This document shows positions 45,641 through 54,829 of a stretch of DNA of 64,000 bases, in pieces. Position 1 is the first letter of the stretch, and every line of letters begins with the position of its first letter. The notes below the pieces were generated by a model that searched no databases, was not told where the DNA came from, and saw only the letters and a list, made by a program, of their open reading frames with translations. This stretch comes from Laburnicola sp. R22_1 (lineage: Eukaryota > Ascomycota > Dothideomycetes > Pleosporales > Didymosphaeriaceae). Position numbers and translations under genes: made by a program. The DNA is taken from positions 1,612,001 through 1,676,000 of the forward strand of contig JACONQ010000006.1 of assembly GCA_014281115.1 (NCBI GenBank), in the 5' to 3' direction.

Positions 45641-46205
45641 TAGGACACTAATAATACTAGTGCATTTTACTAGCTTTATTTCCTTTACTATTTACTTAGC
45701 TACTTTACTTTATTATTATTTTTAGCTACTTAATATTACTAGTTCCTTTAGAGCCTTAACTATATTATAATTTTAATTACATTAAAATAATAGTATATAT
45801 TAGACTAGCTAAATACACTAATAAAATAACCACTACAATATATTTAAGTAAGAAAGAAAAAGCTACTAACTACTAAGACTACATAAAAGGCGCCTTATAA
45901 ATTATATAAAATACAAACTATTTAACTAAAATAACAAGTTCTACTAAGAAATAGATAGTATATTATTATTATAGCTATTTATTATATATATATTCTAATA
46001 ATATATAGTTATTATATTTAGAAACATTAGAAAGTATTAAAAGAGTATTAAGCTCTTTATTTAAAAACTTTTATTCTACTACTTTATTAAAGAAATAGCG
46101 CAAAAAAATAAGAAAATAGATATTTACTTTTAGTCTACTACTCTAGCTACTCTTTAAAAGATAATAAAAACTTTTTAGTTAGAATATTTAGAAGTATTTC
46201 TTTAT

Positions 46206-46309
46206 CTGTATTGTTAGGTTATCTACCTACGGGTAGAACGAGAAAGACTTTTATCTTAAATAACACAACTAAAAAAGCAGAGCCCCTACTTAGTAATTAA
46301 AAAAATTGT
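46206..46309 (-). mobile_element. SR1 short retroposon, 5'-truncated
   Basis: About 104 bp. Perfect 13-bp duplication AGTATTTCTTTAT (46193-46205, 46310-46322). Confidence 0.75.
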
Positions 46310-46350
46310 AGTATTTCTTTATAATACTTTGCTTTTAGTATATAATAAAT

Positions 46351-46465
46351 CTAAATTCTTTTTATTAATACTACCTTAAAACGCTTTTCTATGTTAATAA
46401 TAGTAGGAGTGATAACTACTATTATTATAATATTTTTATTAGAAATCTCTTAGTTATAAAAAAAC
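46351..46465 (+). mobile_element. SR2 short poly-A retroposon, copy 3
   Basis: 115 bp, ending TTATAAAAAAAC. Perfect 9-bp duplication ATAATAAAT (46342-46350, 46466-46474). Confidence 0.7.
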
Positions 46466-46729
46466 ATAATAAATACTAATAGCTTTAAACACTAATATGA
46501 ACACTATTTATATAGAATAACTTATAATATAGGCTAAGAATATATAGCTAGTAAATAGGTACTATAAAAGTATATAGGCTAGCGCTATAATATATATTAA
46601 ATAGATAAAGAATTAGGCACTTAATAAGTTTTAATATATATATTCTATACTAAAGCTATACTTTTACTCTAATAATAAAGATATTTTATATAGTAACTTA
46701 CTATAAAAATTGTATATAACTAATAAATC

Positions 46730-46831
46730 TGTTCTTTTTAATTACTAAGTAGGGGCTCTGCTTCTTTTATTATATTATTTGAGATAAAAGCCTTTATTGT
46801 GCTACCCCTAGGTAGTTAATATAACGCTACA
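46730..46831 (+). mobile_element. SR1 short retroposon, 5'-truncated
   Basis: Starts within the family near TGTTCTTTTTAATTAC and ends AACGCTACA. A possible 8-bp duplication ATAACTAA lies close by but not exactly at the ends. Confidence 0.55.
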
Positions 46832-46880
46832 CATAACTAAAAAAATATAATTAGTTAAATCTAATATAATTTGATTTATA

Positions 46881-47003
46881 TGTGTTGTTAAATTATCTAC
46901 CCAGGGTAGAATAATAAAGGCTTTTATCCTAAATATTATAACAAAAAAAGCAGAGCCCCCTACTTAGTAATTAAAAAGAGCCTAAAAAGGTGCTTATAAA
47001 AAA
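46881..47003 (-). mobile_element. SR1 short retroposon
   Basis: About 123 bp, TGTGTTGTTAAATTATC on the left. No secure duplication. Confidence 0.6.
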
Positions 47004-47178
47004 ACCTAGTTTATATAACTCTAATTTAATCTATAGCTTATATAACTTTAATCTAATCTATACTTATTGCTAGTGTAAAATCTATAGGTACAAATTAGAT
47101 TAGGATTAAGGATTTATATAAGGGAACCAAATTCTAACCTAACCTATACCTATTTACTAGTCTAGTTTTACTCCTAGA

Positions 47179-47643
47179 TGTTAACACGGGGTTACGTACC
47201 TTATCCTAACCTGGGTTAGGGAAGGTAAGGTAACTCTAAGATGGCTGTGCTAGTAAGCTTTAGGATGAATTAAGTAAGATGTTAATAGTCTTGTGTAAGG
47301 CTCTTCTAATTCTAAACAAGATAGAATAACTAGTACTAATCTATAAAGGAGATAGCACTATAAGAGAATTAACTACAAAGATTTAAAACTAAGAAGGTTT
47401 TATAGATCTATATAGTCTTAATCTTTTATAGGCTTACTATAATTACTATAATTATAGTAATGTACCTAATTACTCTAATTACTATAATTGTAGTAATCTA
47501 TTATATGCCTCTAATTACTCTAATTACTATAATTGCAGTAATTTGTTATATAACTTACTAACTTATCCCTATATCTTATTATATAAGTGCCCTGTATATA
47601 ACTATTAGTTCTTACTAATCTTACCATATCTACGCTTATAACA
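47179..47643 (-). repeat. G1 3' LTR
   Basis: 465 bp, less AT-rich at its left end. It contains about 2.5 tandem units of 43 bp (47,436-47,550) built on CTAATTACTATAATTGYAGT, a self-complementary motif able to form hairpins. Assigned by TG..CA ends and the adjoining polypurine tract; no second copy is available in the window to confirm the limits. Confidence 0.6.
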
Positions 47644-47934
47644 CTTGCCTCCCTTTTAAAGTTATTATTTTAATACTTTTATTTTCACTATACTGCTTAG
47701 GGTTTTCTAAGTATAAAGGTGCGCTCTGTCCTGTTTATAGGCATTAACTATACTTAATCTTTTATTCTTATTCTATATTCTAATAATGCCTAGGGATTCT
47801 TCTAGGCTAACTTGTAACTATGTTTATTTTATAGCTAAGATTTCTTATAGCAGCACGCTTATATCTATTCTTTATAATAATTATTTTTTTAAGATCTTAA
47901 TTACCTAGCTATAGTTAATTCTTCTTCCCTTTAT

Positions 47935-48340
47935 TATTCTAAGTGTATACGCCTTAGGCGTCCCTGCACTAACCTATTCTAGAAGTTTTTTAACTAGACT
48001 TAGAAAGAGTACTTACAGAAGGTAGAGAAGAATAAAAAGGCTCTCTTAGCTATTCTTATATAGCTTCTATAGAATAATAAGATACTATAGTAGGCTAAGG
48101 AGTATGCTTATAAAAAGGCTATCTATCTATTATTAGAGATAGAAGCTACTAGAGAGTTTAACAATCTTTTAGTTAACTATCCTAGCGCTAATACCTTAGT
48201 AGGATGTTCGCCCTTATTATAAACTTTACTTAACACTATTAAGTAGTTTTTTAGTAGTCTACTATCTTCTTTAGGTATAGTTTCTACATTCTCTAGTAAT
48301 ACTAATTTATTAGCTACTAACACCTTACTATATTTCTAAT
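47935..48340 (+). pseudogene. Antisense frame in G1 between LTR and pol
   Basis: Lies on the strand opposite to G1 gag-pol. The frame reads YSKCIRLRRPCTNLF, a Cys-x2-Cys-x6-Cys pattern if the first Tyr was Cys before RIP, then a charged helical stretch (KEYLxKVEKNKKALLAILI and AKEYAYKKAIYLLLEIEATR) and a Ser/Leu-rich tail (SSLLSSLGIVSTFSSN). Stops are TAG/TAA at Gln/Trp-like positions. Fungal genomes contain Cys-rich hypothetical proteins of this style near gypsy elements, as far as I remember, but I know no function. A zinc-binding N-terminus followed by a coiled coil is an inference. Confidence 0.45.
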
Positions 48341-48349
48341 AGGTTCCTA

Positions 48350-51300
48350 TATATCTTAGCTAGTAGATTATTCTTTCTATTTAACTAAGTACTTCTACTA
48401 ACGTTTAAACTTTTGTAAATCTTTAACCTCTTTAACCTTATACTTTTTATCTTTAAGTTTAAGCTATGTTTTAATTTTAGCGTCTAGTAGTGCTAGTTTA
48501 AGAAGTAACTTATAAAAGATAAGGTATATGTAAGATTTCTTTAGTAACTTTAGCTTATAGTTTACTAGTTCTTATTCCTTTAGAATTTTAAATAGTTCTA
48601 CTTAGAGGTAATTAAGTTTCTTAGATAGTTGCTTAGTTTTTAGATTCCATTATAATCAGAGAATTTTGTTCCCCCTCTTAAGGGTTAGTTCCTTAAGCCT
48701 GTTTTTGTTTACTTGCTTATCTATTATAAGGTTTTATTAAGCTATTTATTTGCGTAAATTATTGTGTAGCTTATATATAAGCTGGGCCTTTTTATTAGCT
48801 AATACTAAAAGGCTCTTAATGTTTTTTAGATCTTAATAAGTAATTAGCTTATATTTATAGTTTGCGTAGTGTAGTAAGCGTCCTATTATACTAGACCTTA
48901 CGCTATTATATGCTAATTATGCTTTTAGTAGTAGTTTAACTTAGTTATCCTATAACTTGTTAATATATATTTATATGTACTGCTTAAGTATCTAGTTAAT
49001 TTGTTCTATCTAGCTGTCTATTAGAGTGTGTTCTATTATTGCTAGCTTGTAAATAACCTCTAGCTTTCCTAATAATATTTCTTAGTACTTAGAAGTAAAT
49101 AGTTTATTATAGTCTATAATAAATTCTTCTAGCAGTGTATAATTAGTAATAAGAGTCCTTATAATCTTATAAGCTATATCTTTTACTATTATTAACTTGT
49201 TTGTGGATATAAAATACGCCTATTTAGTTAATTAGTTAATCATTACTAATATTAAGTTGCACAGTTATCTAGACCTAGGTTTTATTAATACTATAAGCTT
49301 TACTATAAAGTCTATTATAATACTAGTTTATAGTTTTATAGGTAGTATTAAGGGTTATAATAACCTATAGGGCTTATATCTCTTAGGCTTATTCTTTACA
49401 CATGCTAAATAGTTATTTATAACCCTTTTTACCTTATTATGTGCGTGTAGAATATTATATTCTAGCTAAATTTATTAAGTTATTTTATTAATATCTAGGT
49501 ATCTCTAGCTCTTTAACTTGTGTTATAACTTAATTAAGGTCTTAGCTATATTATCTAGCACGTTAATCCTATCTTAATTATTGTGATTCTTTGCGGCGTA
49601 TTGTATTTATTAATTTAGGTCCTACTATTTATTTACTAGGTTATACCTAAATATTATAATCTTTACTAACTATAGTTAATTATATTAGAGAGTACTACCT
49701 ATTTCTATTTGTAAAACTACATTGTGTGTCTTAGGTTAGTCTGTTTTCCTAAGGTCTAATCTTTGGCTAAGGGCGTCTACTGCCTTGTTTAGCAATTCTA
49801 GACAATAGTAGGTCTTAAAATTGTAGTTTGCTATTATTTCTGCCTATCTAACCTATTGTTAGTTAAGTTTCTTAGTTAATATAAAACTTATAAGGTTCTA
49901 ATAGTCTAAGAATATCTTAATCTAGTGTTATACTCCTATAAGCTATAGTTTCTATTATTTAAAAAAGTCTATTATTGCTAATAGTTTCTTATTATAAATA
50001 TTATAATTAAGTTCTACTTCTAAAAACTTCCTAGAATAGTAGAATATTAGTTACTATTTCTTATCTTTACCTTGCTGTGTAAGTACAGCTTCTAAGGCGT
50101 AGTTAAATATATTAGTTTCTACCTATATTAGTTATATTAGATTTTATATCTGCAGTAATAGTGCTATAGTAAATAGTTTCTTTAGCTTCTTAAAAGATAT
50201 CTACTATTCTTAGCTCTAGGAGAATTCTTTCTTCTTCTTAGTTACTTCTATAAGAGACGCTATAGTTTTTAAGTATTCTATAATAAACTTTTAGTAGAAG
50301 TTTGTAAATCCTAGAAAGAATTACACATTCTTAACTATTTTAGAAACTAGCTAGTCCTATATAGCTGCGACTTTCTAAGGGTCTATAGTAATGCTATTTT
50401 ATCTAATAATAAATCTAAGATATCTAGTTTGTGTAATGTAGAATTTACACTTTTTTAGCTATAAGAGTAACCTATACTACTTTAGCTTATTAAGTACTTT
50501 CTTTATATATTCTATATGCTTCTTTAGTAATCACTTAGAGTATACCAGTATGTTATCTAAGTACGCTATATAGAATATGTCTAAGTATTTATATAGTGCT
50601 TTATTAATAACTACCTAAAATATCGCTAGTGCGTTTATTAATTTAAAAGGCATAACTATATATTTAAATAGGCTATATTGCGTTTTAGAGGCTATAAGCT
50701 ATTTAAATTCTTTTATAATTTATATTTAGTAGTATTCTTTATAGATATTAAATTTTGTAATTTGTTTAACTCTTTATAGTTAATTTATAAGTTCTTAGGT
50801 AAGAGGTAAAGGATATTAGTTCTTTCTTATAGCATTATTTAGCTGTCTATAATCTATATAGAATTTTAGCTTACTGTTCTTTTTTAATATAAATAGAATT
50901 AGTAAGGCTATTAAGCTTCTACTCTATTATATAAATTCTCTTCTAAGATTCTTATTAATATATGCCTTTAGCTCTTCCTACTAGCTATCTAATAGCTAGT
51001 ATATATATCTAGGCTTAAGCTTTACTTCTTTCTCTAGGTAAATCTTATAATTCTACTCCTAGTGCTCTAGTAGATTATTACTTCTATGCTTCTTAAAGAG
51101 CTTGCGATATTTCTTATATTTCTAAGGTATATTAGGTTATAGTTTATCCTTTATAGTTGCAACTTATTACACCTAAATATCTTCTACTCTTTAAGAGTCT
51201 TTCTATTATATGTGTATAATCTTTATTATTAATATCTTACTAATCCTACCTAGCTAGGATATACTATAGATTATTAGGCTTAATTATAAGTTGTGGTCTA

Positions 51301-52660
51301 AAGCGACCTGCTTTATAGATCCTTTTTTTACTAACCTCTTTTATAAAGCAACCTTTTTTATAGGCTACTAGCTTTGTAATATTCTATTTTACTATTTAAT
51401 AGTAGGATTGTGCTTTCTAAGCTAATTATATCTAATTAATATATCTTCTTCTCTAAGATATATAATATTAATTTATTGTTAGTTCTTTAATCTAGCAAGT
51501 TATAGCAATACCTCTTAAGTCTTAAGGCGTATTACGCTATTCCTATATTTTAGTAGTATATTATCTACTAGTATAACCTTTAAAAGTTCTAGCTTATTCT
51601 AATAGAGTATATTATATTCTTCTACTAGTATATTTACTCTTAGGCGCGTCTATATATTATAGTGTACTTTATAAAAGTTTGTTAATTTGCTTTTACTAGT
51701 ATAGTCTTATTACTAAAAGCTTTCTAGTTTTTTATTAGTTTTAGACCCCTTAGAAACTATCCTACGCCCTCTTTATTATTAAGGTGCATTTAACACTAGT
51801 TTTTGTAATACCCTATCTATAATATAGTTATATATTATTACTACTATAGTACCTTATTAAGAGTTTTATTAGATAGAAAGTATCATACTAATTTCTTTAC
51901 TTTCTAATAATATTAGTAGTTGTCGTTATTACACTTTGTTTAAGGTTTATCTAAATAAGAATTTATATTTATATCTTAGTACTATTATTTATAATGGTTC
52001 TATATATCTTCTATGTGCTAGTTTTCTTTCTTATCTATATTATTATTCTAGTGTCTTTAGCAATTCTATACCTCATATTTCTAAGGCTTTAGGTACTTAT
52101 ATCTAGGTTAATATCTACTAGTTAATGCCTTTTTCTACTTATAGGTATATTTTAAGCACTGCTTTTAGTTATAGTCTATCTATTCTAGTAAATTATTATA
52201 CTCCTTCTTATATTTAACCCTATAGTCTCTTTAGTTACAGAGTTCTTTGTCCGCGTCTTCTTTCTCTAGTCCTACTAGCCACTATTCTATTATATACTTA
52301 TACGTCCTATAGGTTTTATAGTTATTATTATAGTATTAGTACTATCTAAGTAGCTTATACTAGTCCTTCCACTCCTATTAATAGTAAATATAGCAAGAAT
52401 TTTTATTTTTTCTATAGGCTAGTTGCGCTTCGCATTCTTCTATAGTAATTAGAAAATAGTCTTATTAGCTAGACTGTTAGGCTATAACCTTTTAGTCTTC
52501 CTTATATTTTTTATAGTATTTAATATTAACTACTATCTTATACTCTATTTAGTTAAGAGCTGCATACTTCTTATTTTGGTCTAGTAGCGTTAACTCTTTA
52601 TAGGATCTAATTATTCCTACTCTTATAGCTCTAGCTCTACTAATCCTTTACTTCTTTAAG
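48350..52660 (-). pseudogene. G1 gag-pol polyprotein (RIP-broken)
   Basis: Minus strand. C-terminal chromodomain at about 48,365-48,465 reads KYKVKEVKDLxKFKR then KYLVKxKE, matching the YEVEEIL..YLVKWKGY pattern. RT at about 50,430-50,760 includes YIVMPFKLINALAIF and the active site YLDNILVYS (50,536-50,565), where YLDD is required; the last Asp is Asn. Integrase and RNase H lie between, degraded. Toward 52,300 a peptide EECEAQLAYRKNKN may belong to gag or protease. The order gag, RT, RNase H, integrase, chromodomain fits a chromovirus. Confidence 0.72.
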
Positions 52661-52667
52661 TAGTTTT

Positions 52668-52856
52668 TATAAGGCCTCCTTATTACTTAGGTGGCTAAAT
52701 AGGGACTTATGTCTTCTTTGGGCCTAGTAGAGGTTTAGATAAAAAAACCCTTACTTTAGATAGGAGCGAATAGCGATTTGTCTTATTACTACTTACCTCC
52801 TAATATTATCCTATTCTATCTTATTAACTATTAGATGCCCTAGTAACACCCTTACA
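52668..52856 (+). repeat. G2 5' LTR
   Basis: 189 bp, with TAGGTGGCTAAATAGGGAC and TTTGGGCCTAGT blocks also present in 59426-59614. Differences are mainly C/T and G/A. Confidence 0.9.
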
Positions 52857-52902
52857 TTTAAATCGCTCCCTTACAGACAGTAGTAGAATTCTCACCGCTA
52901 TA

Positions 52903-54120
52903 ATGGCAATACATAGGTCTAGTAGACGCCTTGCTTCTGTAAGCTAGGAGCTAGACGGCCTATTTAGGAACACTTAGTAATAAGCTAGTGCTATTAGGCA
53001 GGTAGAAGAACAAGTAGAGGAACTTAGGAAGGCTACCTAAGAAGAAATTAATAATAGCCTTAAGAGTTTATAAGGCCCTTAGATAGAGCCAAATATAATA
53101 GAAGCTAATAGAAGGGTAGTTTATCTTACAGAATTACGACATTGGGCGTGTAAGAAATAAGAACAATAGAAAATATAACGTATTAAAGATATATAATAAT
53201 ATTATAAAGCTAGTAATATAGTAGCTTTTAAAAAGCTTACTAGTACCCTGTATATAGCCACTATAGCCTTATTGTTTCTAGTAGCCGCTAAATAGAGTAC
53301 CTTACTATAATCACCTCTACTACACGTTTATAACCGTAAGAATCGTCGCAATTATAACTAATAAAAGTAGAATTACAAGTTTTTTTTCTCGCAAGCACTT
53401 TCTTACTTTGTTATAAAAGATTGTAAGGTTACTTTTAGTAGGCAGTACCTATCTAAAGACCTTTAAAGCTAGTTTAAGTTATATTATAACTAATAATAAT
53501 AGATAGACCCTAAATAGGCCCCTACCTAGCAGACGTTAATAGAATAAATACTTAATGCCCTGGGTACTCTATTAAAACGCTAATAGATAGTATTTAAGGC
53601 GATAAAGAACTGTCGCCAGAGGGTAAATTAAACCCTAACTAACCTACTTAACCACCTTCTCCCTTTGTGGGATGAGGTTAAAGAGCAGAATAAGCATTAT
53701 AGGGTGGCTAAGTTTATAGCTTCTATAGATAATAAGCTATATAAGAAAGTTCTGCATTACCTACCTTCTTAGAGGCAAACTCTTATAGAGGTGGAAGAGA
53801 TTGTCAATTGCCTTTACTAAGAGGAAGGGCGGTCTACTATAAGCAAAGGCAAGTCTAAGAACTTATTAAAGAGGCCTAAGTTAATAACGCCCCCTACAAA
53901 GTTGGCTAAGTTAGCTAAATGTAGTAGAAGGGAGTAAAAGGACTATAAATAGTCTAGCTTAATATAAAAGGAAAAGGATAAAGATAATCTAAAAGTTACT
54001 TGCTAGAACTATAGCGAAAGAGGCTACGTTTCCTCTAATTATAAGAAGAAGAGAAATCCAGACCTACCTTTCTATCCTAAGAACGTATTAGAGTCCGCGA
54101 AAAAAGGTAAGGGCTAGCTG
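52903..54120 (+). pseudogene. G2 gag (RIP-broken)
   Basis: Frame from ATG 52903. The N-terminus is helical and charged (AIRxVEEQVEELRKAT). The capsid-like middle includes HLLPLWDEVKEQNKHYRVAK and HYLPSxRQTLIEVEEIVNCL. A Lys-rich linker precedes a CCHC zinc knuckle at 54001-54042: CxNYSERGYVSSNY, where C-x2-C-x4-H-x4-C is expected and three of the four ligands are now Tyr. In the virus-like particle this knuckle binds the element RNA. Stops are TAA/TAG. Confidence 0.78.
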
Positions 54121-54125
54121 GACTA

Positions 54126-54449
54126 GACTCTATCCTATTGGCCGCAATTATTAAGTATAAGAAGAATAAGCAGCTTAGAAAGCTTTATAATATGCTTTAC
54201 CTAAAGAGGCTAACTATAATAACAGTGCAGACTATAGTAGGGGATTTAGACTTAGTTAAGGTACTAGTTAATAGTAGCGCTAAACTTAATATAATCTCTA
54301 CTTGCTTTATAAAGAAGAGAAATCTAACAGTAACACCCTTACTAGACTTTATAGTAGAGGCGGCAAATAGTGTAAATATTACTATATATAAATCTATAGT
54401 TACTAAAGTGCACCTAGTAGATACTAGAGATTATAGAAAAATCCACTAG
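54126..54449 (+). pseudogene. G2 aspartic protease with lost active site
   Basis: An open stretch of 103 codons from 54138, in a different frame from gag. VKVLVNSSAKLNIIS (about 54255-54299) is the retropepsin active-site region, where family members read ALVDSGAELNxIS. Asp to Asn, Gly to Ser and Glu to Lys are all G-to-A type changes. Surrounding features (NLTVTPLLDFIVEAANSVNI) fit a retroviral-type protease, whose role is to cleave the polyprotein. Confidence 0.75.
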
Positions 54450-54829
54450 GTCCTATTTATAGTAGCAGATCTAAGAAAGTATAAAATATACTTAGAATTA
54501 CTATAGATTACTATATATAATCTAAAACTTAACTTTTGCATAGGTTAATTATTATTTTAAGAAAAGTTAGGGTAAAATGTGCCTAACTATGCTAAAGTGG
54601 CCCTTAAAGACGCAGAATAGTTTAGTTTAACAATATTAAACTTAACTACAGAATTATACGCGTGTTATATTAGCTATATAGGTAATAGGACGTCCACAAC
54701 CTTAGTAGAGGCTATAATACTATAGGTATACTAAGAGTTCGCTAATATAGCAAATAGTAATTAATTAGAGGTACTTACTGAATACTTCGCGACTAACCTA
54801 AGTATTAATCTTCTCCCTAGAAAACAACT

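Larger units (their letters stand above)
45641..47178. other. AT-rich region with SR1 and SR2 copies
   Basis: Holds SR1 copies at 46206-46309, about 46730-46831 and 46881-47003, and the SR2 copy at 46351-46465. 45,650-46,190 and 46,480-46,715 are unidentified. No gene. Confidence 0.45.
47179..52667 (-). mobile_element. Ty3/gypsy chromovirus G1, 5' end missing
   Basis: Minus-strand element. One LTR is present at the left (47179-47643, TGTTAACACGGG..CTTATAACA on the plus strand), preceded on the coding strand by a polypurine tract AAAAGGGAGGCAAG. Pol with RT and a C-terminal chromodomain follows to the right. At 52668 the sequence is cut by the second gypsy element G2, and no 5' LTR is found beyond it, so G1 is truncated or its other half lies outside the window. 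Confidence 0.75.

Noticed and set aside
3203..47003. SR1 short copies as MITEs of a DNA transposon
   Set aside because: No inverted terminal repeats, duplications vary from 9 to 14 bp, and one end is truncated variably. Mutator-like elements (9-11 bp) were considered, but 12-14 bp cases and the missing repeats speak against them.
3203..47003. SR1 copies as a CRISPR array
   Set aside because: The units are far apart, in both orientations, and lack regular spacers; the genome is eukaryotic.
52663..52667. GTTTT as target duplication of gypsy G2
   Set aside because: No matching copy follows the right LTR or the Tc1 element next to it.
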